This document shows, piece after piece, positions 1 through 7,639 of a stretch of 64,000 nucleotides of DNA (positions are counted from its first letter, which is position 1; the number at the start of each line of letters is the position of its first letter). This stretch comes from Lysobacter prati (GTDB lineage: Bacteria > Pseudomonadota > Gammaproteobacteria > Xanthomonadales > Xanthomonadaceae). The notes under the pieces are model-generated. The model was given only the letters and a program-made list of their open reading frames with translations, had not been told where the DNA came from and did no database searches. The stretch lies in contig NZ_VLNV01000003.1 of the NCBI RefSeq assembly GCF_009765215.1, positions 1-64,000 of the forward strand, written 5' to 3'. The position numbers and the translations under genes are program-made.

Positions 1-3
1 CCA

Positions 4-40
4 CGCCCCGCCTTCGGACAGGATGTCCGACGAAGGGGCG
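4..40. repeat. Imperfect GC-rich hairpin at window edge
   Basis: Bases 4-20 and 24-40 are imperfect inverted copies of each other around a short loop. No T-run follows, so a terminator for a gene off the left edge is possible but not shown. The rest of 41-198 shows no gene; it should hold the promoter of the DUF885 gene. Confidence 0.35.
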
Positions 41-198
41 GAGCAATCCCCGGCCTGGCGGACGACGCCCTTCGGAAGACTCACCCCAAGAACCGCCCCC
101 GCAGGCGAAAGCCCCAGGAAGCCCCGTGACCTTCGGGGTATAGCCGCCAGCCCCCGCAGCCGCCATGCTCACCGGACTTTCCGCTGACCCGCGAAGCC

Positions 199-2022
199 AT
201 GATCAAGCCGCTGACCCTCGCCATCGCCCTGACACTCGTCGCGGGCACGCCCGCACTGCTTCAGGCCGCCACGCCCGCAGCCAAGACGCCCGCCACGAAG
301 GCCGCTGCCACCAAGCCCTCGCCGGCATGGGTGACCAAGAGCAACGAGTACGCGCAGATCCTGCTGAAGGCGCAGGCCGAGTTCGCGCCCGAGCAGATGT
401 CGTTCTTCGGCGTGCCGGGTTACGACGACCGCGTCGTCGACCTCAAGCCCGACAACGCCAAGCGCTTCCGCGACGCCACCGCAAAGGCCAAAGCCGAACT
501 GCAGGCCAAGCTCGCCACCGAGCGCGACCCGAACGTGCGCCAGGACCTGGCGATCATGATCAAGGCCGCCGACGAGAACATCGAAACCAGCGCCCTCAAC
601 GAACGCCTGACCCTGCCGTGGACCGATGCACCGCAGACCGTCTTCAGCGGCATCCAGGGCCTGCTCTCCGACCAGACCCCGCCGGAGCGCCGCGCACGCG
701 CCCTCGACCGCCTCAAGGCGTACGTCGGCCAGGCACCGGGCACCACCCCGATCACCGAACTGGCGCGCGCCCGCTACGAAGAGCGCACCGGCGACAAGGC
801 GCTGCTGCGACCGACCAAGCTCGAAGTCGAACAGGCGCTTGGCAACGTCGACACCTACGTCGCCGGCATCAAGGACCTGTTTGCCAAGTACAAGGTCGCC
901 GGCGCCGAAGAAGCGCTCGCGGCGATGGACACCCAGCTCAAGGCCTACGGCCAGTGGGCGCGCACCAGCGTCCTGCCGGAAGCGCGCACCGACACGCGTC
1001 TGCCGGCGGAGCTGTACGCCAACCAGCTCAAGCAGTACGGCATCGACATCGATCCGATGCTGCTGATCCGCCGCGCCCAGGTCGAATTCATGGAAACCCG
1101 CGCAGCGATGCAGCAGCTGGCGCCGCTGGTGGTCAAAGACCGGGGCCTGAAGGTCAGCGACGTGCACGACTACGTCGCCGTGATCGCCGCGCTCAAGCAG
1201 CAGAGCATGCCCAACGACCAGCTCGAGGCGCGCTACCGCACCGTCATCGACGCGATCGACCCGATCATCCGCAAGGAAGGCATCGTCGACGTACCGCAGC
1301 GGCCGATGGTGATGCGACTGGGCAGCGAGGCCGAATCGGCCGCGCAGCCGGCGCCGCACTTCCTGCCCGCACCGCTGATCGGCAACACCGGCCAGCAGGG
1401 CCAGTTCGTGCTGCCGGTGTCGGTGCCGACGCCGGACGGCAAGGCGCTGTCGTACGACGACTTCAACTTCGATGCGGTGCGCTGGACGCTGTCGGCGCAC
1501 GAGGGCCGTCCGGGCCATGAGCTGCAGTTCACCGCGATGGTCGAGCGCGGCATCTCGCTAGCGCGCACGATGTTCGCCTTCAACTCCGTCAACGTCGAAG
1601 GCTGGGCGCTGTACGCCGAAGCCGAGATGGTTCCGTACGAGCCGCTCGACGGCCAGCTGATCGCGCTGCAGTTTCGCCTGATGCGCGCGGCGCGCGCGAT
1701 GCTCGACCCGATGCTCAACCTGGGCCTGATCGACCGCGAAGCCGCGGGCCGCATCCTGCGCGAAAAGGTCGGCCTGTCGGAGGCGATGACCAAGCAGGAG
1801 CTGGACCGCTACACCTTCAATGCACCGGGCCAGGCCGGCAGCTACTTCTACGGATACAGCCGCATCCTCGAACTGCGCATGGAGACCGAAGTGGCGCTGG
1901 GCGACAAGTTCGACCGTCTGGCCTTCAACAACTTCCTGCTCGACCAGGGGCTGTTGCCGCCGGATCTGCTGGCGAAGGCGGTGCGTGAGGTGTTTGTGCC
2001 GGCGCAGAAGGCCAAGAAGTAA
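199..2022 (+). CDS. Secreted DUF885 family protein, HExxPGH motif
   Basis: A 607-residue protein starting with a clear signal peptide (hydrophobic residues about 5-22, Ala-rich cleavage area near 24), followed by an Ala/Lys/Pro-rich linker. It belongs to the DUF885 family, predicted metal-dependent hydrolases or peptidases acting in the periplasm. The likely metal-binding motif is HEGRPGH at residues 434-440, with a second conserved acid at Glu467 in an EGWALYAE segment, as in the family. No substrate can be read from the sequence. A paralogue lies at 54999-56807. The gene stands alone on this strand and is followed by a repeat that carries a terminator-like hairpin. The family call is firm; the enzymatic role is inferred. 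Confidence 0.93.
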   Translation: MIKPLTLAIALTLVAGTPALLQAATPAAKTPATKAAATKPSPAWVTKSNEYAQILLKAQAEFAPEQMSFFGVPGYDDRVVDLKPDNAKRFRDATAKAKAELQAKLATERDPNVRQDLAIMIKAADENIETSALNERLTLPWTDAPQTVFSGIQGLLSDQTPPERRARALDRLKAYVGQAPGTTPITELARARYEERTGDKALLRPTKLEVEQALGNVDTYVAGIKDLFAKYKVAGAEEALAAMDTQLKAYGQWARTSVLPEARTDTRLPAELYANQLKQYGIDIDPMLLIRRAQVEFMETRAAMQQLAPLVVKDRGLKVSDVHDYVAVIAALKQQSMPNDQLEARYRTVIDAIDPIIRKEGIVDVPQRPMVMRLGSEAESAAQPAPHFLPAPLIGNTGQQGQFVLPVSVPTPDGKALSYDDFNFDAVRWTLSAHEGRPGHELQFTAMVERGISLARTMFAFNSVNVEGWALYAEAEMVPYEPLDGQLIALQFRLMRAARAMLDPMLNLGLIDREAAGRILREKVGLSEAMTKQELDRYTFNAPGQAGSYFYGYSRILELRMETEVALGDKFDRLAFNNFLLDQGLLPPDLLAKAVREVFVPAQKAKK

Positions 2023-2032
2023 CGCAACCCTG

Positions 2033-2091
2033 CTCCCTCTCCCTGGCCGCCTTTGGCGGCCTGTCCCTCCCCCGCAAGGGGGGAGGGTTTT
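2033..2091 (+). repeat. Palindromic intergenic repeat with terminator-like hairpin
   Basis: A CTCCCTCTCCCTGG-type element with two stem-loops: a 7-bp GGCCGCC stem (2045-2061) and a perfect 9-bp stem (2065-2073 with 79-87) followed by TTTT. The same element occurs as an inverted pair at 19172-19330. It lies between converging genes and may terminate the DUF885 transcript. Confidence 0.7.
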
Positions 2092-2098
2092 GGGGGCG

Positions 2099-2785
2099 CT
2101 AGGTGACTCGGGCGAGCATTCTCTCGTGCCCGATCAGGCGGGCCCATCGCGCGCCGACGTCGGTCATGCACACGTATCCGGCTTCCCCGGCCAGGCGCAG
2201 CCAAGTACGGGGGTTCAGGCGCAGGCGAGGTTCGGCCGCGCACAGTTCGGCGTCGAAGCCGAGCTGGCGGGCGAACAGCGCGCAGCGGGCCAGGTGATAG
2301 CGACTGCTCAGCAGCGTCACCCGCGAACGCGTGCCCTCGCCCAGCAGCGTCCTGGCATTGCGCAGGTTCTGCAGGGTGTCGCGCGACTGCGACTCGAGCA
2401 GCAGCGGCGCGTCCTGCGCCACGCCACGCGCGAACAGCCCCCTTTGCGCCAGCTCCGCCTCAGTGACCTCGCCGGGCGCGCCACCGCCGAGCAGCACCAC
2501 GCTCGCCGGCGGACTGTGTGCCCACAACGAAACGGCACGGTCCAGGCGCGCTTCGAAATCGCGGTCGATGCGGCCCTGCGGTGAATGCTTGCCGAACAGC
2601 AGCACGCAGCTTCCCTGCCGTTGCGGCAGGCAAGGCGCTCGCCTTGCCACGCGCAGGACATGGACGAGGTAACCCAGGTAGACCAGGCCGGCACTGAAAA
2701 GGCAGGCCGCACCCGCGACCGCCATCGCATGGAGGACGTCGCGGTCGCCAAACAGGGCCCGTCGGTGTGCGGTGCGGCTGGTCAC
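2099..2785 (-). CDS. YdcF/ElyC-like DUF218 family protein
   Basis: A 228-residue protein with one N-terminal membrane helix (residues about 22-44) and a DUF218 domain behind it. The domain shows the family pattern: VLLGGG, an ESQSRDT-N segment and an LLSSRYHLAR segment. Members such as ElyC, SanA and YdcF are inner-membrane proteins linked to envelope or peptidoglycan-precursor metabolism, with no settled reaction. The start used is GTG at 2785; ATG at 2725 would drop the first 20 residues and place the helix at the very N-terminus, so it is a real alternative. It reads away from the pigment ketosynthase with about 106 bp between them. Nothing links it to pigment synthesis except position. 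Confidence 0.85.
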   Translation of the reverse strand: MTSRTAHRRALFGDRDVLHAMAVAGAACLFSAGLVYLGYLVHVLRVARRAPCLPQRQGSCVLLFGKHSPQGRIDRDFEARLDRAVSLWAHSPPASVVLLGGGAPGEVTEAELAQRGLFARGVAQDAPLLLESQSRDTLQNLRNARTLLGEGTRSRVTLLSSRYHLARCALFARQLGFDAELCAAEPRLRLNPRTWLRLAGEAGYVCMTDVGARWARLIGHERMLARVT

Positions 2786-2891
2786 GTGAACGGGCGAATG
2801 AACGAACTGGAAGCGAGGCCGTTCAGTTTACGCCGGGGATGAGGTGCAGGGGCGCTCGCTATACTCTGCACTCTTGCAAAGAGAGTCCTGC

Positions 2892-4112
2892 GTGCCGCCC
2901 GCACTGAGTCCTGCCCACCCCGTCGTGATGCCGATGCCGCCGCTGGCGATCCGCGCCTATACCGCGACGAGTGCCGTAGGCCGTGGACGCGAGGCACTGG
3001 CGGGCGCACTGCGCGATTCACGCAGCGGGCTGCGACGGAACGATTTCGGCGCCTCGCCGCTCAACTGCTGGATCGGCCGTGTCGACGGGCTGGAGGATCT
3101 GCCGTTGCCGGGGCCTTTCAGCCGCTGGGACTCGCGCAACAACCGCCTGGCCTGGCTGGCACTGAACCAGGACGGCGTCCCCGAGGCCATATCCGCGATG
3201 ATCGAACGCCACGGCGCCGATCGTGTCGCGGTGGTGGTGGGCACGTCGACATCGAGCATCGGCGCGACCGAGGATGCCTACGCGAATCTCGACGACGGCC
3301 AATTCCCTGCCGTTCTCGCGAGCGCCGACGTGCACACGCCGCACTCGCTCGGCGAATTCGTCCAGCACGCCACCGGCCTGCGCGGACCTGCCATTACCGT
3401 TGCCACCGCCTGCTCGTCGAGCGCGAAGGTGTTCGCCCAGGCCGCGCGCCTGATTGCCGCGGGCCTTGCCGACGCAGCATTGGTCGGTGGCGTCGACACG
3501 CTGTGCGGCAGCGTGCTGTTCGGCTTCAATTCGTTGCAACTGGTTGCTACCGAGCCCTGCCGGCCATTCGACGCCGGTCGCACCGGCCTGTCGCTGGGAG
3601 AAGCCGGCGGGTTTGCCGTGCTCGAGCGCGCGCAGCCCGGCGACGCCGGCCTGCAGCTGCGCGGCTACGGCGAATCCAGTGATGCCCACCACATGTCCGC
3701 GCCGCATCCGGACGGCCTGGGCGCGCAGTTGGCGATGCGCGATGCGCTCGCCCGCGCCGGTATCGACGCCGGCGAAGTCGGCTATCTCAACCTGCACGGC
3801 ACCGCCACGCCCGCTAACGATTCGATCGAAGCGGCTGCGGTGGCGCGGCTGTTCCCGGGCAGCCTGCATGCCAGTTCGACGAAAGGTTGGACCGGGCACA
3901 CGCTCGGTGCGGCCGGCATCGTCGAGTCGGTGATTGCATTGATCGCGCTCGAACTGGGCCAGTTGCCCGGCACGCTCAACAGCAGCGCGCCCGATCCTGC
4001 CTGCGGCCCGCAGATCCGCTTCCAGCCGCAACGCGCCGACATTGCGTACGCGATGAACAACTCCTTCGGCTTCGGCGGCAACAACTGCTCGCTGGTGTTC
4101 GGTCGCGCATGA
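2892..4112 (+). CDS. FabF-like beta-ketoacyl synthase of aryl-polyene pathway
   Basis: A 406-residue condensing enzyme that should elongate the ACP-bound aryl-polyene chain with malonyl units. The full Cys-His-His triad is present: Cys174 in TACSSS, His302 in HGTATP and His336 in GWTGHTLGAAG, so it is predicted active. The start used is GTG at 2892, preceded by GAGAG six bases upstream and by a possible -10 box TATACT at 2860-2865. ATG at 2928 gives a 394-residue form beginning just before the conserved domain and cannot be excluded. Its stop overlaps the next start (ATGA), indicating translational coupling with the partner subunit. Corresponds to the ApeO-type ketosynthase of aryl-polyene clusters. 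Confidence 0.92.
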   Translation: MPPALSPAHPVVMPMPPLAIRAYTATSAVGRGREALAGALRDSRSGLRRNDFGASPLNCWIGRVDGLEDLPLPGPFSRWDSRNNRLAWLALNQDGVPEAISAMIERHGADRVAVVVGTSTSSIGATEDAYANLDDGQFPAVLASADVHTPHSLGEFVQHATGLRGPAITVATACSSSAKVFAQAARLIAAGLADAALVGGVDTLCGSVLFGFNSLQLVATEPCRPFDAGRTGLSLGEAGGFAVLERAQPGDAGLQLRGYGESSDAHHMSAPHPDGLGAQLAMRDALARAGIDAGEVGYLNLHGTATPANDSIEAAAVARLFPGSLHASSTKGWTGHTLGAAGIVESVIALIALELGQLPGTLNSSAPDPACGPQIRFQPQRADIAYAMNNSFGFGGNNCSLVFGRA

Positions 4113-4912
4113 CGTCGCTGCTGGCCCACATCGAAGGCATCGGTTTCTGGACGCGCGGTCTGCCCTCCTGGGATGCTGCGATCGTCCACGCCAGCGCAGG
4201 CACGCTTGTCGCCGATGCGCCGTCGAGACCCTCGCCGCAGCTGCTGCCGGCCAATGAACGGCGGCGCGCACCCGAGACCGTCGCGGTCGCACTCGAAGTG
4301 GCGATGGCCGCCTGCCAGGACGCGGGGCGCGAACCGGCTTCGTTGCCGTCGGTGTTCACCTCCAGCCATGGCGACCTGGGCATCACCGACTACATGTGCG
4401 CCACCCTCGCCGATGAACCGCGGTCGCTGTCGCCGACGCGCTTCCACAACTCGGTGCACAACGCAGCCGCCGGCTACTGGACCATCGGCACCGGCGCGAT
4501 GGCGCCGGCGAGCGCGATCAGTGCTCGCGAGGCCAGCTTCGCCCAGGGCCTGCTCGATGCGCTTGCGCACCTGGCCAATGGCGACGAGGCCGTGCTGCTG
4601 GTCGCCTATGACGGCCAGGCCGCCGGCCCGCTGGCGCGGATGGCGCCCAGCGATGGCCTGCTTGGCGGCGCGCTGGTGCTGTCGCGACAACCCGCTGCGG
4701 GACGCCCGCAGTTGCACGTGCAATTGGTACATCGCCAGATCGACCGCGAGGTCAGTGGGCCGCTGACGTCCCTGGCGGCGGCCAATGCCATGGCACCGAT
4801 GCTTCCACTGTTCGACCTACTGGCGCGCGGCAATGGCAGCGTGCGTCTCGTTGCCGGTCCCGACCACGATCTGCTGGTCGAAGTCACGGGCGCCGAGGCC
4901 GCGCATGGCTGA
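4109..4912 (+). CDS. Ketosynthase-like chain length factor
   Basis: A 267-residue protein resembling the N-terminal ketoacyl-synthase fold only (Ketoacyl-synt_2 type), about two-thirds of a normal ketosynthase. The usual active-site Cys is absent: the corresponding stretch reads HNSVHNAAAGYW without a TACSS motif. In aryl-polyene and type II polyketide systems such catalytically dead partners pair with the active ketosynthase and help set chain length (ApeC-like). The ATG start overlaps the ketosynthase stop by four bases, consistent with a heterodimer made in equal amounts. Its stop overlaps the following glycosyltransferase by eight bases. Function as partner is inferred from the family and from context. 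Confidence 0.85.
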   Translation: MTSLLAHIEGIGFWTRGLPSWDAAIVHASAGTLVADAPSRPSPQLLPANERRRAPETVAVALEVAMAACQDAGREPASLPSVFTSSHGDLGITDYMCATLADEPRSLSPTRFHNSVHNAAAGYWTIGTGAMAPASAISAREASFAQGLLDALAHLANGDEAVLLVAYDGQAAGPLARMAPSDGLLGGALVLSRQPAAGRPQLHVQLVHRQIDREVSGPLTSLAAANAMAPMLPLFDLLARGNGSVRLVAGPDHDLLVEVTGAEAAHG

Positions 4913-5765
4913 CGACCTCCACATCCCCCATCATCCTGCCCGCCTGACCCGCGACGATCTGGTCGTGGTCATCCCCGCGCTCAACGAGTCGCTGCGCATT
5001 CGCGAAGTGGTTGGCGGCGCACTCGCCGAATGCCCGCGCGTGATTGTCATCGACGACGGTTCCGACGACGGCACCGCCGATCGCATCGCCGACCTGCCCG
5101 TCACGGTGCTGCGCCACGCCGTCCGGCAGGGCAAGGGCGCCAGCCTGCGCGACGGTTTCGCCGCTGCCCTGGACATGGGCGCGCGCGCGATCGTGACGAT
5201 GGATGGCGACGGCCAGCACCTGGCGCGCGACATTCCGCGCCTGCTCGCTTCGGCCAACCGTCATCCCGGCCATGTGGTGATCGGCGCGCGCCTGTACCGC
5301 CGTTCGCAGCAGCCGCTGCACCGGCGCCTGGCCAACGAGTTCGCCGACTGGGGCATCGCCTGGGGAACCGGCTATGCCGTTGCCGACAGCCAGAGCGGCC
5401 AGCGGCTGTATCCGGCCGCGGTCGCGGGGCTGGCCGAAGTGCCGGGCGAGGACTTCGTGTTCGAGGCGCAGATCCTGATCTCGGCCGCGCAACAACTGGG
5501 CACGCGCTGCGTGTCGGTGCCGATCGAATCGCGCTACCAGAGCGTGCATGGCGACGAGCAATTCCGCGCCAGTCACTTCAAGCCGCTGCGCGACTTCAGC
5601 CGCATTACCTCGCACATCGTCGCTGGCGTGTTCCGGCGCGGCAGCATCCCGGCGGTGTTCCGCAGCATCCGCGCCAATCCGGCGCTGATCGAGGATGACG
5701 AGCGGCTGGCCACGCTCACGCCCGGACCGAACGCGATCTCCGCGCTCGACGACGGGACGCTGTAA
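4905..5765 (+). CDS. Family 2 glycosyltransferase in pigment locus
   Basis: A 286-residue GT-A fold glycosyltransferase. The nucleotide-binding segment VVVIPALNES is near residues 20-29, an IDDGSDDGT segment follows near 50, and the DGDGQH metal-binding Asp segment near 100. It has no transmembrane helix. The last roughly 60 residues are family-variable. In xanthomonadin and aryl-polyene clusters a GT2 enzyme is commonly present and is thought to attach a sugar or build the headgroup linking the polyene to its lipid anchor; the donor sugar cannot be read here. ATG at 4905 overlaps the preceding gene by eight bases, making this the third gene of a short + strand operon. It runs toward the convergent lipoprotein gene, which ends only three bases beyond. 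Confidence 0.88.
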   Translation: MADDLHIPHHPARLTRDDLVVVIPALNESLRIREVVGGALAECPRVIVIDDGSDDGTADRIADLPVTVLRHAVRQGKGASLRDGFAAALDMGARAIVTMDGDGQHLARDIPRLLASANRHPGHVVIGARLYRRSQQPLHRRLANEFADWGIAWGTGYAVADSQSGQRLYPAAVAGLAEVPGEDFVFEAQILISAAQQLGTRCVSVPIESRYQSVHGDEQFRASHFKPLRDFSRITSHIVAGVFRRGSIPAVFRSIRANPALIEDDERLATLTPGPNAISALDDGTL

Positions 5766-5768
5766 GCG

Positions 5769-6329
5769 TTACTTGCCTTTCGGAGGCACACCGTTCGCAG
5801 GCGTGCCTTGCGGAGGCGTGCCCTGCGGAGGCACGCCCTGTGGCTGCGTCCCCTGCGGTTGCGGCATTGCCGGCATCTGCCCCGGCGGCGGCGGGTTGGC
5901 GACGAAGATCGCCAGCCCGTGCGCGAACTTCTTGGTCGGCGAAATGCTCACGCCAACGCCGCCCGAACTGAAGCTGCCGCCGCGGTAGCCGCCGTAGCTG
6001 CCACCACCGGCACCGACGCCGATGCTGCTGCCGCCCATGCTGTTCTCGCTGCCGACGAACAGCACGCCGTTGGCGCCAAGCTTGGCCGCCTCGATGCGCA
6101 GGTTGTTGATGACGTCGTTCAACTTGTTCTGTTCGCCGTAGGTGAAGCCGCCGCTGGCGGTTTCCAGCTGGGCGATCTCTTCATAGCCACCCGGCGGCGG
6201 CGTGAAATAGACGCGGACCTGCGACGGATCGATCGGCGGGCGCGGCGTGCCCGTGACCAGCTGCGAAGTCGACGAACAGCCGGCCAGCAGCAGCAAGAGT
6301 GGAACCAGGGAGAGGAGGACGCGACGCAT
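5769..6329 (-). CDS. Lipoprotein with C-terminal PQG-type repeats
   Basis: A 186-residue predicted lipoprotein. The signal peptide ends in the lipobox LLAGC with Cys at about residue 18. The middle (residues about 50-90) holds an NNLRIEAAKLGANGV segment that resembles DUF4156-type small lipoproteins, a tentative match. A Gly/Ser-rich linker follows, then a short hydrophobic segment, then a Pro/Gln/Gly tail made of repeated PQGTP and PQGVP units (about residues 158-180), encoded by 15-bp direct repeats. It lies 80 bp downstream of the ketoreductase on the same strand, so it may be the last gene of the pigment - strand operon or an independent gene. No role in pigment transport is shown. Confidence 0.85.
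   Translation of the reverse strand: MRRVLLSLVPLLLLLAGCSSTSQLVTGTPRPPIDPSQVRVYFTPPPGGYEEIAQLETASGGFTYGEQNKLNDVINNLRIEAAKLGANGVLFVGSENSMGGSSIGVGAGGGSYGGYRGGSFSSGGVGVSISPTKKFAHGLAIFVANPPPPGQMPAMPQPQGTQPQGVPPQGTPPQGTPANGVPPKGK
5790..5870 (-). repeat. 15-bp tandem repeats in lipoprotein tail
   Basis: Degenerate 15-bp units of the form GGAGGCGTGCCCTGC are repeated in tandem and encode the PQG-V/T-P tail of the lipoprotein. Copy number could vary between strains by slippage; that is inference. Confidence 0.6.
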
Positions 6330-6409
6330 GGCGATCTCCGGGCAGGGACGATGCGCCGATCGTACGCCAGGCCACCCGGGGCGGCCAATGCGACATTTCT
6401 ACCGTTCAG

Positions 6410-7150
6410 TCAGGTCATGCCGCCGTCAATGCCAATGACCTGGCCATTGATGTAACCGGCCGCGTCCGAGCACAGGAAGGCCACCAGCGCGGCGACCTCC
6501 TCGGGTTGGCCGGCACGGCCGGCCGGCACCAGCGGCTTGATCGCCTCGGCAGGGAAGGCGGCATCCGCCAGGCGGCCGGCGATCAGTCCCGGGGCAACGA
6601 CATTGCAGGTGATGCCACGGCTGCCCATCTCCCGCGCCAGCGACTTGGTCGCTCCGTGCAGCGCGGCCTTGGCTGCCGCGTAGTTGGTCTGGCCACGGTT
6701 GCCCAACACCGCCGCCACCGACGACACGCTGACCACCCGGCCCCAGCGCGTGCGCGCCATCGGCAACAGCAGCGGCTGGGTGACGTGGAAGAAACCGTGC
6801 AGCGAGACGTCGATGACCTGCTTCCACTGCCGCTCGCTCATCCCGGCCATCGGCGCGTCGTCGTGGATGCCGGCGTTGTTGACCACCACCTGGATCGGGC
6901 CCTGCTCGAGCAGGCCCGCGATCGCCGCGCCGGTGGTCTCGCCGTCGGCGACATCGAACGACACCGCGCTGGCGAGTCCGCCAGCCGCTGCGATCGCGGC
7001 GACGACCGCGTGCGCGCGCTCGAGGTTGCGGTTGGAATGGACGATCACCTCGAAGCCATCGGCCGCCAGGCGCTGGCAGATTGCGCCGCCGATATCGCCG
7101 CTGCCACCGGTGACGAGGGCGCGACGGGACTGGGTCTTGGAGGTGGTCAT
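6410..7150 (-). CDS. FabG-like 3-ketoacyl-ACP reductase
   Basis: A 246-residue short-chain dehydrogenase. The NAD(P)-binding motif TGGSGDIG is near residue 15, the NNAG motif near 89, and the catalytic Ser and Tyr-x-x-x-Lys lie in VSVSS and NYAAAK (about 140-160). It should reduce the 3-keto group after each condensation of the polyene chain (ApeQ/XanG-type role), acting in the cytoplasm on ACP-bound intermediates. It follows the dehydratase gene with a 66-bp gap, inside the - strand operon that starts near 11869. Similarity to housekeeping FabG is strong, so the pigment assignment rests on context. Confidence 0.92.
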   Translation of the reverse strand: MTTSKTQSRRALVTGGSGDIGGAICQRLAADGFEVIVHSNRNLERAHAVVAAIAAAGGLASAVSFDVADGETTGAAIAGLLEQGPIQVVVNNAGIHDDAPMAGMSERQWKQVIDVSLHGFFHVTQPLLLPMARTRWGRVVSVSSVAAVLGNRGQTNYAAAKAALHGATKSLAREMGSRGITCNVVAPGLIAGRLADAAFPAEAIKPLVPAGRAGQPEEVAALVAFLCSDAAGYINGQVIGIDGGMT

Positions 7151-7216
7151 TGCGCGGATTGTGCGCGAACGCGGCCACTTTTCGTAGAAGTGCTCGCTCC
7201 TGCGGAAATCCCGCCC

Positions 7217-7639
7217 CTACCGGTGCATGACCCCGGCACGGCCGCGGGCCAGTTCGACGCCGGCGTGGTGGATCACGAATGCGTACTGGCCGCCGCTGGC
7301 ATCGGCGATCAGGCAGTGCGCCTCGACCTCGAGTGCGCCGGGCAGGTCATCGATGCGTTCGACATGAAGCTCGACGGCACGCAGCGACACCAGCATCCCC
7401 TGCTTCACCGCCTCACCGGCGGCGCGCGCAATCAGTCCTCCGTGCACCGCCATAGCCTGTGCGCCGTACTCGCACAGATGGACCGCGTGCAGGCGGCCGT
7501 TATGACGCAGCGGATGCGCCGGATTGCGATGCCCGTGCGAGGCCAGGCGGATGCGCTCCTGGTCCCACTCGATGATCTCTTCCCACAGGCACATCGCGCC
7601 TTGATGGGGGATGAGGGCGGCGATGTCCTCACGCGCCAT
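7217..7639 (-). CDS. Hot-dog fold 3-hydroxyacyl-ACP dehydratase (ApeP-like)
   Basis: A 140-residue hot-dog protein that probably removes water from the 3-hydroxyacyl-ACP intermediate. Candidate catalytic residues are the His in IPHQGAM (about residue 12) and the Glu in HLCEYGAQAM (about 57), the arrangement seen in ApeP-type dehydratases. ATG at 7639 is preferred: it overlaps the exporter stop by 11 bases, whereas an upstream start at 7663 adds eight Arg-rich residues not expected in the family. Two hot-dog proteins occur in this cluster (the other at 11561), as in known aryl-polyene systems, where they may act together as a pair. Confidence 0.85.
   Translation of the reverse strand: MAREDIAALIPHQGAMCLWEEIIEWDQERIRLASHGHRNPAHPLRHNGRLHAVHLCEYGAQAMAVHGGLIARAAGEAVKQGMLVSLRAVELHVERIDDLPGALEVEAHCLIADASGGQYAFVIHHAGVELARGRAGVMHR

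Noticed and set aside
4109-4912. The chain-length-factor gene as a broken ketosynthase
   Set aside because: The short length and missing Cys are normal for this partner family, the frame is intact, and it is coupled to the active ketosynthase, so it is not called a pseudogene.
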